In this document: piece by piece, positions 47,301 to 55,799 of the stretch
Numbering within the stretch: the first letter of the stretch is position 1
Layout: each line of letters begins with the position of its first letter
DNA from: Erythrobacteraceae bacterium
Lineage (GTDB): Bacteria; Pseudomonadota; Alphaproteobacteria; Sphingomonadales; Sphingomonadaceae
Length of the DNA: 64,000 bases
Assembly (NCBI GenBank): GCA_027489065.1
Contig: JAIYAM010000001.1
Span: 79,719 to 143,718, forward strand
Direction of reading: 5' to 3'
Made by a program: the position numbers and the translations under genes
The notes under the pieces: model-generated
Databases searched by the model: none
The model's input: only the letters and a program-made list of their open reading frames with translations
Told to the model about the DNA's origin: nothing

Positions 47301-47637
47301 AGGCGATGCGCGTGCCATCGGGCGAGAAGCGCGGCTGGACGTCCCACGAGAGGCCCTCGGAAATGCGCTTGGGCGTGCCGCCGGTGATGGGCATGGTGTA
47401 GATGTCGCCGAGCAGCGTGAAGGCGATGGTCTTGCCGTCAGGCGCGACGTCGACGTCCATCCACGTGCCTTCGCTGACTGTGATCGGCACCTGCTTGAGC
47501 ACCGCACCCTTGGGCGCCTCGACGCTCCACTTCTCTTCCGCCTTGGCGTCCTTCTTGGGGGCGGCAGCCAGCGGCCCCGAAACACCAACAGAAATGGAGG
47601 CGGCCCCGGCAAGCAGGGCGGCGGCGATCATGCGCAT
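44305..47637 (-). CDS. Secreted amidohydrolase with N-terminal beta-propeller
   Basis: A protein of about 1110 residues. A signal peptide (MRMIAAALLAGAASISVGVS, cleaved after LAAA) precedes TolB/PD40-type propeller repeats marked by SPDGTRIAFTSDREGGDN, SPDGRFIAAKK, SPDGKDIAFVRR and SPDGSRVVFES. The C-terminal 430 residues are an amidohydrolase domain with the metal motif GLVDAHAHGAYG and a late Asp in LVILTDDPTQDI. I start at the ATG at 47637, 8 bp after GGGAGA. Similar proteins are annotated as amidohydrolases or dipeptidase-like; the substrate is unknown. Confidence 0.83.
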   Translation of the reverse strand: MRMIAAALLAGAASISVGVSGPLAAAPKKDAKAEEKWSVEAPKGAVLKQVPITVSEGTWMDVDVAPDGKTIAFTLLGDIYTMPITGGTPKRISEGLSWDVQPRFSPDGTRIAFTSDREGGDNIWVMNADGSDKRQVTKEDFRLVNQPSWSPDGRFIAAKKHYTTERSAGTGEVWLYHVSGGGGVQVVERANEKLQKELGEPTFAPDGSAIYYTRNTTPGNVFEYAQDSQTGIFAIERHDLATGEVTTAVSGYGGAVRPAPSPDGKDIAFVRRERDQTQLWVKDLASGRERMIYGKLDLDVQETWAVTGVYPNMDWLPDSSAIVFWAGGKLNRINRDGSGHAVIPFAVNDTRVVADAPHPVIEVAPESFTTTMPRFATLSPDGSRVVFESLGRLYTKSAKGKDLPRPLTGDETDVIEDFPAFSRDGSKLAYVRWSDEKLGEIIVADANGQNRRVIAGPGHYGNLAFSPDGTMIAFEKREGGFLTAPDFSENLGVYVMPIDGSGQAKLVTRDGATPQWGAANDRLFMLGRDGGKLALVSTDLGGEAKRVHARGELANDLRISPDGRTIAFRQNYEVYAMPLVPGGKPLDVGEQASALPVTKVSTGGADYLGWARGGETLFWSIGPSLESANVSEFFAAAPKADGDKTPAYTPPKFGIPLGVTVQKAKPSGVTVITGAKVLTMRAGLDANDPGVIENGMIVIEGDRITGVYDATLVKIKLPGDARMIDASGKIIMPGLVDAHAHGAYGVGDLIPQQNWSLLQDLAMGVTTVHNPSSQASTVFAAAERQRAGLTIGPRIFSTGEIIYGAKAPGVYARIDSYEDALAHVRRIKAQGGISVKNYNQPRREQRQMVVRAAAAENMLVVAEGGSLFGMDMNIIADGNSTLEHNVPADVFYEDVLQLFGAGNTNYTPTLVVTYGGLAGDPYWRQATNVWENPLMVHTPPKMLLADTGRRVKAPEWAYVDDNNAREARKVAQRGVKVSIGAHGQQAGVGAHWELGSFVRGGMTPVEALKAGTIVPAQSLGMAKDIGSIEVGKLADLVILTDDPTQDIANSDNIEKVMLGGRLYDSRTMNEVGTGDAKRRPYFWEGEGATGAGGSQRTTNEGRGHADGDAG

Positions 47638-47747
47638 GGAAATAGTCTCCCTCAGTCCGGCGCGGAGACTAGCGGCGGGAAAGGATATTGCTAGGGGCGG
47701 ACACGTCGTTGGTCGATTAGGAACGACAGGCCGAAGGGGGGCCAAGC

Positions 47748-48710
47748 ATGCTGCGCAGGATCACCGACAATTTCGCCGTGCTGACGATCGCGGGCGTGGC
47801 GCTCGCGTGGTTCTTTCCCGCCGGCTTCACCTGGATGACCGACGGGAGCATCCGCTTCGCCGGGCAACCGCTGCTTTCGCTGGCATTGGGCGTGATTATG
47901 CTGGCGATGGGCCTGACGCTGAGCTTCAAGGACTATCGCGGCCTTGCCAAGATGCCGCGCGCGCTGCTGGCGGGGGTGGGCCTGCAATTTGCGGTGATGC
48001 CGCTGTCGGGCTTCGTCATCGCCCGCGCGCTGGGGCTGGAGCCGGGGCTGGCGGTGGGCCTCATTCTGGTGGCCTGCTGCCCGGGCGGAACCGCCTCGAA
48101 CATCGTCACCTATATCGCGCGCGGCCACGTGGCGCTGTCGGTGGCGATGACGATGGCCTCGACGCTCGCCGCCGTGGTGCTGACCCCGCTGCTGACGGGG
48201 TGGCTGGCGGGGGCCTATGTCGAGATCGACCGCTGGAACCTCTTGGTCAATATGGTCGCGGTGGTGCTGGTGCCGGTTGTGCTGGGAACGCTGCTCAACC
48301 GCCTCTTCCCGCGCGCCGCGGGGGCCGTGAGCGCGGTGCTGCCGCTGGTGGCGATCGTGCTGGTGATACTGATCGTCGGCGGGATCGTCGGCGGATCAAA
48401 GGCGGCGATCAGCGAGCACGCGGGCGTGCTGTTGCTGGCGACCTTCCTCCTGCATGCCAGCGGCTTTGCACTGGGATATGTGCTGGCGCGGGTGCTGGGC
48501 CTCGGCGAGGTGGAGGCGCGGACGATTTCTATCGAGGTGGGGATGCAGAACTCCGGCCTCGGCTCAGGGCTAGCCAAGACGCCCGCCTTCGCCGCGCAAT
48601 TCGCGAGCGTCCAGCAGGCCGCGCTCGCCCCTGTGCCAGCCGCAATTTCGGCGGTGTGGCACGTGGTGATCGGGAGCCTGCTCGCGGGGTGGTGGCGGCG
48701 GCGAAGCTGA
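47748..48710 (+). CDS. Bile acid:sodium symporter (BASS) family transporter
   Basis: A 320-residue membrane protein with about ten hydrophobic segments and BASS signatures (LALGVIMLAMGLTLSFKDYR; CCPGGTASNIVTYIARGHVA; SIEVGMQNSGLGSGLAKTPA). Such transporters import organic anions such as pantoate, pyruvate or keto acids with sodium; the substrate is not clear. It is divergent from the amidohydrolase (110-bp gap) and convergent with the acyl-CoA dehydrogenase gene across an inverted repeat. Confidence 0.87.
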   Translation: MLRRITDNFAVLTIAGVALAWFFPAGFTWMTDGSIRFAGQPLLSLALGVIMLAMGLTLSFKDYRGLAKMPRALLAGVGLQFAVMPLSGFVIARALGLEPGLAVGLILVACCPGGTASNIVTYIARGHVALSVAMTMASTLAAVVLTPLLTGWLAGAYVEIDRWNLLVNMVAVVLVPVVLGTLLNRLFPRAAGAVSAVLPLVAIVLVILIVGGIVGGSKAAISEHAGVLLLATFLLHASGFALGYVLARVLGLGEVEARTISIEVGMQNSGLGSGLAKTPAFAAQFASVQQAALAPVPAAISAVWHVVIGSLLAGWWRRRS

Positions 48711-48712
48711 CC

Positions 48713-48782
48713 GTCGCCCCTGCGCAGGCAGGGGCCCATGCAACATCTCTGTCGGATGGATCCCTGCCTGCGCAGGGATGAC
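48713..48782. repeat. Inverted-repeat intergenic element
   Basis: A perfect 16-bp inverted repeat: CCCTGCGCAGGCAGGG at 48718-48733 and its reverse complement at 48762-48777. The similarity extends to 25 bp (48713-48737 against 48758-48782), enclosing about 20 bp. Each arm is itself partly palindromic. It sits between convergent stops. The wording is like dispersed REP-type elements common in sphingomonad genomes; it could also act as a bidirectional terminator, though no T-run follows. Confidence 0.75.
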
Positions 48783-48786
48783 GAAT

Positions 48787-50073
48787 TTAAGAGTACATCC
48801 CCCGCTTCGGCCCCAAATACCCGAACAGATAGGCCCCCACCTTGCGCATCTGGATCTCCTCGCTGCCCTCGGTGATCCGGTAGCGGCGGTGGTGGCGGTA
48901 GATGTGTTCGAAGGGCTTGTGGCGCGAATAGCCGATGCCGCCGTGGACCTGCATCGCCCGGTCCGCCGCCTCGCAGACCAGCCGGTTCGCCCAGTAATTG
49001 CACATCGAGACCTTGTCCGAGATGGTCCGCTCGATCTCTTCGTGGGGCATGTTGTCCATCTCCCACGCTGTCTTGAAGATCAGCAGCCGCAGCATTTCCG
49101 CCTGCGTGGCCAGCTCGACCAGCGGGAACTGGATCGCCTGATTGCGCGCCAGCTCCTCGCCGAAGGGCTTGCGTTCCCGCGCGTATTTCACGCTCTCGTC
49201 GATGCAGTAGAGCGCCGCGCCGCATGAACTCGCCGCCTGCCGGATGCGGTTCTGGTGGACGAAGCTTTGGGCGAGCGCGAGGCCGCGGCCTTCGACGCCG
49301 AGGATCGCGCTATCGGGCACCCAGACATTGGTGACGCTGAGGCGCGGGTGATCGGTGGGCATGTTGAAGGTCCACATCCACTCCTCGATCTTGAGGCCTT
49401 CGGTGGGGTTGGGGACGAGGAAGCAGGTGATCCCGCTCGCATCCCCCGCCTTGCCGGAAGTGCGCGCAAACATCGCGCAGTGGGTCGCGACGTGCATCCC
49501 GGTGATCCACATTTTCTCGCCATCGATCCGCCAGCCGTCCACCCCGTCGCGGGTCTCGCGCACCGCGACTGTCTCCATGTGCGTGGCGTCGGAGCCATGG
49601 TGCGGCTCGGTGAGACCGAAGGCGACGCGCCGCGTGCGTTCAAATCCGCCGGTGATGAATTCCTGCTTCTGCTCCTCGGTCCCCCACTGGTCGAACATGG
49701 CGACGAAGGGGAAGTTGCCGACGATCGAGTGCTCGTTCTGAAGGTCATTGTGCAGACCGAGGCCCTGGCGCGCGAAGTGCTCGCGGATCACCGCCATCCA
49801 GAGGTTGCTGCCGTCCTTGCCGCCGTAGCGCTTGGGCGCGGAGAAGCGCCAATGCCCGGCTTTGTCCGATCGGCGGGTGGCTTCCTTGAGCAGTTCCTCC
49901 CACTCGTGGCGCGGCAGCCCGCCCCCCTCGAAGTCCGTCCGCGCATATTCGCGGCGGTGGTCGAAGAAGCGGATGTTGTCGTCCTGCTGTTCGAGTGGCT
50001 TGATCTCGGCGGCGATGAAGGCGTCGAGTTCATCGAGATAGGCTTGCAGGTCTGCGGGGATGGCGAAGTCCAT
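48787..50073 (-). CDS. Acyl-CoA dehydrogenase family protein
   Basis: A 428-residue flavoprotein. FAD-binding signatures are present (VAFGLTEPHHGSDATHMETV and DGWRIDGEKMWITGMHVATH in the middle; AADRAMQVHGGIGYSRHKPF and RITEGSEEIQMRKV in the C-terminal helix bundle). It is closest to the ACAD10/11-like group, which often pairs with phosphotransferases, as here: the phosphotransferase gene ends 3 bp upstream. The probable role is oxidation of a branched or hydroxylated acyl-CoA; the substrate is unknown. Its ribosome site (GGAGAGG) lies within the upstream gene's last codons. Confidence 0.9.
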   Translation of the reverse strand: MDFAIPADLQAYLDELDAFIAAEIKPLEQQDDNIRFFDHRREYARTDFEGGGLPRHEWEELLKEATRRSDKAGHWRFSAPKRYGGKDGSNLWMAVIREHFARQGLGLHNDLQNEHSIVGNFPFVAMFDQWGTEEQKQEFITGGFERTRRVAFGLTEPHHGSDATHMETVAVRETRDGVDGWRIDGEKMWITGMHVATHCAMFARTSGKAGDASGITCFLVPNPTEGLKIEEWMWTFNMPTDHPRLSVTNVWVPDSAILGVEGRGLALAQSFVHQNRIRQAASSCGAALYCIDESVKYARERKPFGEELARNQAIQFPLVELATQAEMLRLLIFKTAWEMDNMPHEEIERTISDKVSMCNYWANRLVCEAADRAMQVHGGIGYSRHKPFEHIYRHHRRYRITEGSEEIQMRKVGAYLFGYLGPKRGMYS

Positions 50074-50076
50074 GGG

Positions 50077-51450
50077 TTATTCCTCTCCGGTCCATTTTTT
50101 GCGCGCGTGAGCCAGCGCGGGGTATTTTGGGCAGTCAATTACAGCCCTATCCAAGGCCTCACGGCGGAGAACCGACAACCAGCCTCCCTCCAATCTCACC
50201 GACCCGTTCAAGAAATTCTCGGCCCATTCGCTCGACCATTCGGCGAGAAAGGTGCTCTGGCGCGCGATCATGCCCAATGCATTGCGCGCCACGGCGAGCT
50301 GAAAGAGATCGTGGCCAGAAAGCTGCGGCTTGATGGTGCCCAACCATTCGGAAACCGCAATCGCCAGTTCCCCGAAGCTCGCTTCGCCGACCGGCAGAGC
50401 GAGCGAGTCGGGTTCGTGCACTTGCCGCACCCGCTCCGCCTCCGGCGCATCCTCTTCCAGAAGCAGGAGCAGATCGAGTTCTTGCTCGCTGGTCCGGCGC
50501 GAGATCACTACGCGCTCCAGCATCCGGTCCGCGCCGGAGCGCCATTGCGCGGCCATCTTGAGGCAGCCGAGCGCCCACCACACGGTGCGGTAGATCGTCC
50601 AGAAGCGGAACCTCGCAGGATCGACGCGCGTGCCGCTCTCAGCTTCGTAAGCGGCGAGGTAATCCTCGATTGAACCCAGCCCCAGTGCCGGGCGGTCGTA
50701 TCGGGCGAAGCGCCATACGGCCATGCAGCCGAAGGCGAGGTCTTCGTGCGGGTCGCCGAAATGGGCGATCTCCCAGTCGAGCACACCTGTGAGGGCCGAG
50801 CCCTCCACCAGCAGATTGCCCATCCGATAGTCGCCATGGTTGAGAACAACCTGCTCCCCTCCCGCTTGCGGGAGGGGTTGGGGGTGGGCAACGAGCCCGA
50901 CATTGTCCTCCAGCCACCGGAGCCCCAGCGCGATGATCGGGCGGTCGCCGCCTGCGTCGAGGAACTGCTGCTTGAGATCGGCGATAGCGGCGCGGTAGTC
51001 CATCACCGGCACGCCCTCGGGCACATCGCCCTGCCGCAGCCGGTGAATGCGCGCCAAGTCCCGCGCCGCTTGCTTCAGCAGCCCTGCCGGATCATCGCAC
51101 GCCAGAATGACCTTGGGATCAGCCGTCCCCGGCAGGGCGCGCATCACGAACCCGGAGCCGAGCCCGTCCACCTCCTCCAGCACCGCCACCACTTCAGGCG
51201 CGGTCACGCCTTTCGCCCGCGCCGCCTCGATCAACGCCGCCTCGACCGCGTGCCCGTAAGGCCGCCCTTGCATGAAGGCGAGGCTCGGCGCGCGGCGCAG
51301 GACGTAATCGGAGCCGCCAGCGGAAAACCGCCAACTTTCCATCACCGCCCCGCCCGTCAGACGTTGCGGCTCGGACGACAAAGCGCCGAGGCCAGCGCGG
51401 GATGCTACCCGCGCCAGCCCGGCGCTCAACTCGTCAGCCGAAATGCCCAC
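50077..51450 (-). CDS. APH-type phosphotransferase (ACAD10-like)
   Basis: A 457-residue kinase-like protein. The catalytic loop is LNHGDYRMGNLLV and the metal-binding loop is VLDWEIAHFGDPHEDLAFGC, as in aminoglycoside/choline-kinase-like enzymes. In mammals the related ACAD10/11 kinase domain phosphorylates 4-hydroxyacyl-CoAs for degradation, and the dehydrogenase downstream fits that idea. Just before the catalytic loop the protein reads HPQPLPQAGGEQ, encoded by a palindromic element (50856-50877), an apparent in-frame insertion into a surface loop. It lies 6 bp after the aldehyde dehydrogenase gene. Confidence 0.85.
   Translation of the reverse strand: MGISADELSAGLARVASRAGLGALSSEPQRLTGGAVMESWRFSAGGSDYVLRRAPSLAFMQGRPYGHAVEAALIEAARAKGVTAPEVVAVLEEVDGLGSGFVMRALPGTADPKVILACDDPAGLLKQAARDLARIHRLRQGDVPEGVPVMDYRAAIADLKQQFLDAGGDRPIIALGLRWLEDNVGLVAHPQPLPQAGGEQVVLNHGDYRMGNLLVEGSALTGVLDWEIAHFGDPHEDLAFGCMAVWRFARYDRPALGLGSIEDYLAAYEAESGTRVDPARFRFWTIYRTVWWALGCLKMAAQWRSGADRMLERVVISRRTSEQELDLLLLLEEDAPEAERVRQVHEPDSLALPVGEASFGELAIAVSEWLGTIKPQLSGHDLFQLAVARNALGMIARQSTFLAEWSSEWAENFLNGSVRLEGGWLSVLRREALDRAVIDCPKYPALAHARKKWTGEE
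50856..50877. repeat. Palindromic element inserted in the phosphotransferase gene
   Basis: CCCCTCCCGC and GCGGGAGGGG form a perfect 10-bp stem around TT, followed by a G-rich tail (GGTTGGGGGTGGGC). The encoded peptide (PQPLPQAGGEQ) is out of character for the protein and lies a few residues before the catalytic HGD. This is the form taken by REP-like palindromic elements that invade coding regions in frame. Confidence 0.7.
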
Positions 51451-51456
51451 GCGCGC

Positions 51457-52884
51457 TTACGCGGTGACGGCATCCTTCTTCACGGTGATCACCTGTGCGT
51501 AGGTGAACTCCTTGAGGCCTTCCTTGCCGTATTCGGCGCCGAAGCCCGACTGCTTGTGCCCGCCGAAGGGCGCGAAGGGCGACAGGTGGAGATATTCGTT
51601 GACCCACACCGTGCCGGTTTCGAGCTGCTCGGCGATTTCGACGCCCTTCTCGGGGTTGCCGGTCCACACCGCGCCGGCGAGGCCGTATTCCGAGTTGTTG
51701 GCGCGCGCGATGACTTCCTCTTCGGTCGAGAACTTCATCAGCGGCATGACCGGGCCGAACTGTTCCTCGGCGACGATCCGCGCATCTTCGGGCGGGTTGT
51801 CGAGGATGGTCAGCGGCACGAAGTAGCCGGTGCCGCTCGGGTCCACGTTGCCGCCGAGCAGGAACTTGTAGCCGTTGTCCTTGGCATCCTCGATCAGCTC
51901 GAGCACGCGGTCATACTGCTTCTTGTTCTGGATCGGGCCGACGCCCGTGCCCTGCTGCGCGCCGTCGCCGACGGTCACGGTCTTGGCGTATTCGACGATC
52001 GCCGCGGAAAGCTCATCATAGATATCCTCGTGGATATAAACGCGCTTGGCCGCGACGCAGATCTGGCCGGCGTTGGAGAAGCTCGACCAGAACAGCTGTT
52101 CGGCGACCTTCTTGGGATCGGCATCGGGGAGCACGATCGAAGCGTCGTTGCCGCCCAGCTCCAGCGTGATGCGCTTGAGGTCGGCCGAGGCGCCTTCCAT
52201 GATCTTCTTGCCGGTCGCGGTCGAGCCGGTGAAGGTGATCTTGTCGATGTCGGGATGCGAGGTCATCAGCGGGCCGAGCGAATCCTCGCCGGTGATGATG
52301 TTGACGACGCCCGCGGGCACCTTGTCGGCGATCAGCTCGGCGATGCGGAGCGTGGTCAGCGGGGTGAAGGGCGAGGGCTTCAATACGATGGTGCAGCCCG
52401 AGAGCATCGCGGGCGCGATCTTCTGGATCGCCATCATGACGGGGAAGTTCCACGGCACGATGCCTGCGACCACGCCCACCGGCACGCGGCGGGTGCGGCT
52501 CAAACGGGTGTCGCTGTCCTCGGTGATTTCGTCCTCGAGGCTGAGCGTCGCCTGGGCCGCGCTCATCCCGGCCGCGCCGTAGATCTCGCCGCGGGCCTGG
52601 TCGTGGGGCTTGCCCTGCTCGCTGGTGAGGAGGCGATAGAGCTCCTCGGCATTGGCCTTGATCGCGCCCGAAATCGCCATGATCGCGGCGCGGCGTTCCT
52701 CGATGGGGGTGTTCTTCCACGTCTTGAACGCGGCGCGCGCGGCGGCGACGGCACGGTCAAGCTCGTCCTTGCCGCAGGCGGGCACCTGGCCGATCACCTG
52801 CTCGTTCGCGGGGTTCACCACGTCGAGCCAGCGGTCGGTCGCGACCATCTCGCCGCCGATAAGGTTCTTGTACTGGGTGACCAT
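51457..52884 (-). CDS. NAD(P)-dependent aldehyde dehydrogenase
   Basis: A 475-residue ALDH. The general-base Glu242 is in TLELGGND, and the catalytic Cys276 is in SNAGQICVAAKRVY. The cofactor-site pieces VPWNFPVMM and FTGSTATGKK are present. It is like succinate-semialdehyde and related aldehyde dehydrogenases; the substrate is unknown. It is the first gene of a three-gene unit with the phosphotransferase (6-bp gap) and the acyl-CoA dehydrogenase (3-bp gap), so an alcohol/aldehyde or acyl-CoA degradation route is likely. Confidence 0.9.
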   Translation of the reverse strand: MVTQYKNLIGGEMVATDRWLDVVNPANEQVIGQVPACGKDELDRAVAAARAAFKTWKNTPIEERRAAIMAISGAIKANAEELYRLLTSEQGKPHDQARGEIYGAAGMSAAQATLSLEDEITEDSDTRLSRTRRVPVGVVAGIVPWNFPVMMAIQKIAPAMLSGCTIVLKPSPFTPLTTLRIAELIADKVPAGVVNIITGEDSLGPLMTSHPDIDKITFTGSTATGKKIMEGASADLKRITLELGGNDASIVLPDADPKKVAEQLFWSSFSNAGQICVAAKRVYIHEDIYDELSAAIVEYAKTVTVGDGAQQGTGVGPIQNKKQYDRVLELIEDAKDNGYKFLLGGNVDPSGTGYFVPLTILDNPPEDARIVAEEQFGPVMPLMKFSTEEEVIARANNSEYGLAGAVWTGNPEKGVEIAEQLETGTVWVNEYLHLSPFAPFGGHKQSGFGAEYGKEGLKEFTYAQVITVKKDAVTA

Positions 52885-53070
52885 GATGTATCCTCTCTCG
52901 TCGAATGGGGGAGTCGTCTCTCCCGCTCAGGTTGGCGCGTTGCATAGCAAAACGCAACGCTCCTGTGAGCAGGGCCTAGCCCGCGGCGCAACCCGCATCA
53001 CCTGACGATTGCGCTATCAGTCCGGAGGCCTATGGAGGCGGCGCATACCACGCCTCGAGGAGCCTTTCGC

Positions 53071-53775
53071 ATGACTGACGCCCGCCCCGACCTCGTGATC
53101 TACGGCAGCCCGATCTCGCCCTTCGTGCGCAAGGTCGCCGGCGTGTGCCTCACCAAGGACGTGCCCTACGAGGTGGAGGCGATCAACGTCTTCGATCCGC
53201 CCGCCTGGTTCCGCGACATCTCGCCGATGAAGCGCATCCCGGTGCTGCGCGACCGTTCGGTGTCGGAAGAAGGCATCGCGGGCACCATCGCCGACAGTTC
53301 GGCGATCTGCGCGATGATCGAGAAGAAGCACCCCGCCCCTGCGCTCTATCCCGAAGACCCGATGGCGCTGGGCGAGGCGCTGTTCATCGAGGAATATGCC
53401 GATACCGCGCTGGCGATGGCGGGCGGGCTCGGCATCTTCCGGCCGATCTTCTTTGCGATCAGCAAGGGCGAGGAGCCCGGTCTCGACAAGGCGCGCGATG
53501 CCTGGGCGAACCAGCTTCCGCCGATCTTCGACGTGCTGGAAATGCGCCTCGGGGGCCGCGAATTCTTCGCCAGCGGGGCGCTGTCGATTGCCGACATCAC
53601 GGTCGCCTGCGTGCTGATGCAGGTGTCGCTGGTCGCCGAGACGCCGCTCGCGAAATGGCCCGGCCTCGCCGCGCATTTTGCCGCGATGCAGGCGCTCCCC
53701 GCTGTCGCCCAGCCCTTCGCGGCAGCCGAGCGGATCGTGCGCAGGGCCTTGCCGACCCCCTTCGACCTGACCTAA
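53071..53775 (+). CDS. Glutathione S-transferase family protein
   Basis: A 234-residue GST with a thioredoxin-like N-terminal domain (LVIYGSPISPFVRKVAGVCL; cis-Pro in MKRIPVLRD; DSSAI glutathione-binding motif) and a helical C-terminal domain (ASGALSIADITVACVLMQVS). The ATG at 53071 follows GAGGAG by 8 bp. It is divergent from the aldehyde dehydrogenase gene; the 186-bp gap between them shows no clear regulatory element. Substrate unknown. Confidence 0.87.
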   Translation: MTDARPDLVIYGSPISPFVRKVAGVCLTKDVPYEVEAINVFDPPAWFRDISPMKRIPVLRDRSVSEEGIAGTIADSSAICAMIEKKHPAPALYPEDPMALGEALFIEEYADTALAMAGGLGIFRPIFFAISKGEEPGLDKARDAWANQLPPIFDVLEMRLGGREFFASGALSIADITVACVLMQVSLVAETPLAKWPGLAAHFAAMQALPAVAQPFAAAERIVRRALPTPFDLT

Positions 53776-53810
53776 GTCGCTGGACGAGCGAGAGAGGACA
53801 ATAGCGGACC

Positions 53811-54677
53811 ATGGCCAGCGAATGGTGCATCGGGATCATCGGCGGATCGGGCCTCTATGCCATGGACGGGCTCGAGGACGCGCAGTGGATCGCCATCGAA
53901 ACGCCGTGGGGTGATCCCTCGGACGAGATTCTGTGCGGCACGATTGCCGGGGTGAAGGTGCGCTTCCTCCCGCGCCACGGCCGCGGGCACCCGGTCTCGC
54001 CGACCGAACTGAACTCGCGCGCCAATATCGACGCCTTGAAGCGCGCGGGCTGCACCGACATCCTCGCGATCAGCGCGGTCGGGAGTCTGCGCGAGGAACT
54101 GGAGCCCGGACGCTTCGCCGTGGTCGAACAGTTCATCGACCGCACGCAGCACCGCCCCAGCACCTTCTACGGCAGCGGCTTCGTCACCCATGTCTCGATG
54201 GCCGATCCGGTCTGCCCGCGCCTCTCCGACATGGCCGCCCACGCCATCGCCGCCGCCAAGGGCAAGGTCGCGGTCGGCGCAACCTATCTCGCGATGGAAG
54301 GCCCGCAATTCTCGACCCGCGCCGAAAGCCGGATGTACCGCCAATGGGGCGCGGACGTGATCGGCATGACCGCCATGCCCGAAGCGAAACTCGCCCGCGA
54401 GGCGGAGCTGCCTTACGCGCTGGTCGGCATGGTCACCGACTATGACTGCTGGCGCGAAGGCGAGGCGGTGGACGTGGCGCAGGTGGTCGGGCAGATGCAG
54501 GCCAACGGCGCGCTGGCGCGGGCAATGGTGAAGAACTTCATCGCCGCTTTGCCGGAAAGCCGCGAGCCCTCGCCCATCGACTTCGCGCTGGACGACGCGG
54601 TTATCACCGCGCCGAGCGAGCACGATCCCGAGGTGATGGCGAAGCTGGACGCGGTGGCGCGGCGGTTGTTCGCTTGA
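53811..54677 (+). CDS. mtnP: S-methyl-5'-thioadenosine phosphorylase
   Basis: A 288-residue nucleoside phosphorylase. Characteristic stretches are GIIGGSGLYAMDGLEDAQWI at the N terminus, FLPRHGRGHPVSPTELNSRA (phosphate and base site), and FSTRAESRMYRQWGADVIGM. It splits methylthioadenosine into adenine and methylthioribose-1-phosphate. The released adenine could be salvaged by the apt product 8 kb to the right. It starts 35 bp after the GST gene with an AGAGAGGACAATAGCGGACC leader. Confidence 0.93.
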   Translation: MASEWCIGIIGGSGLYAMDGLEDAQWIAIETPWGDPSDEILCGTIAGVKVRFLPRHGRGHPVSPTELNSRANIDALKRAGCTDILAISAVGSLREELEPGRFAVVEQFIDRTQHRPSTFYGSGFVTHVSMADPVCPRLSDMAAHAIAAAKGKVAVGATYLAMEGPQFSTRAESRMYRQWGADVIGMTAMPEAKLAREAELPYALVGMVTDYDCWREGEAVDVAQVVGQMQANGALARAMVKNFIAALPESREPSPIDFALDDAVITAPSEHDPEVMAKLDAVARRLFA

Positions 54678-54722
54678 GTCCCGCTCACTGATGTCTTGCC
54701 CGGTTCGTGGCGGAGCTCCGGA

Positions 54723-55625
54723 TCAGGCGCGGGCCAGCATCAAGCTCCATGTCGTACAGAGGTCTTCGGCCGATTTGTTGCGGAACCGCTCGGGCAGTTC
54801 TTGCGGATCGATCCTGGCGAGCGCGTCTTGCGCGACGTGGACTTGCGTGTCGAGCAAGCTGAAACCGGCTTGCGTGAGCAGATCGACGTAATCCGAGTGC
54901 CTCAACCGGTTGGTGTAATCCTGAGGATTGATGCACTGCATGCCCCAGGCCAAATCGGAATAGCGCAGAAAATCGACGATCGGGAGGCGCTCGTCGTATG
55001 ACCGGCGATGATCGCTGTTGTCGATTCCGTTACAGAACACGCCCCCTTTTCTGAGCCGAGCGCGAACCAGTGCGAAGATTTCGGCAAGCGCGGCGGGCGG
55101 GATGTGTTCGAGCACGGTGTGACTATAGGCGAGGTCGATCTCGCCCATGAGCGTGTCGCCATTCAGCGGCACAACGTAAGTCAGGCCGAGTGCGCCAAGC
55201 ATCGCATCCAGACCGTCTGACAAGGGAACGTTCAGCACTTCGGCGACCCTTGCCTCGGCGACGCCCAAGCCTGATGCGATCCGATCGGATCGTTCGAGCA
55301 GGAAGGCGGCCGCCGCCTGCACCGAGCGTGGGTGGAGCAGCCTGTGCTGGTCCGACAATACGACCTCACGCGCTCCGGCGATCCGGTAGATCAGGGGCGC
55401 GACCGGGATCCACCCGCTGCCGATTTCGAGCACCCGGACGCCCTCGATCTGCCCGCCGGCCTGCCTGATCATCGCGACCTGCTCGAAGATACCGTCGAGC
55501 ACGAGTTCATGATGCCGTCCGGGGACGGGCGGCTTTATTGAGTGCTTGAGCTTTCGCAATTCCGCCTGAAAGGGAACGCATGCCTTGAGGGAATTGGCAG
55601 CGATGCGCCTTTGCCAATTAAGCAT
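54723..55625 (-). CDS. SAM-dependent methyltransferase-like protein
   Basis: A protein of about 300 residues with a class I methyltransferase core: motif I VRVLEIGSGWIPVAPLIYRI, an acidic end of beta-2 (VVLSDQHRLL) and a motif IV-like IDLAYSHTVLEHIPPAAL. It resembles the methyltransferases found in surface-glycan gene sets; the substrate is unknown. I use the ATG at 55625; the longer frame starts at a TTG at 55694. Its base composition and codon use are less GC-rich than its neighbours, which hints at transfer. The gap to the next gene (55626-55799) shows nothing recognisable. Confidence 0.72.
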   Translation of the reverse strand: MLNWQRRIAANSLKACVPFQAELRKLKHSIKPPVPGRHHELVLDGIFEQVAMIRQAGGQIEGVRVLEIGSGWIPVAPLIYRIAGAREVVLSDQHRLLHPRSVQAAAAFLLERSDRIASGLGVAEARVAEVLNVPLSDGLDAMLGALGLTYVVPLNGDTLMGEIDLAYSHTVLEHIPPAALAEIFALVRARLRKGGVFCNGIDNSDHRRSYDERLPIVDFLRYSDLAWGMQCINPQDYTNRLRHSDYVDLLTQAGFSLLDTQVHVAQDALARIDPQELPERFRNKSAEDLCTTWSLMLARA

Positions 55626-55799
55626 GTGATGATCTGCCCCCGGTTCAATCGCTTCCCGGCACCATCCATCAGGCAGATGCGCATGGCTCGCCAAAACCCA
55701 GGTTTATCAATTGGATTGCAATGGGAGCGCTTGCGGGATTGCCGGCCGGGTGCCTGATATTGCCGGTTATCCCCGCGCACCCTGGGGGACGGCGGAGGA

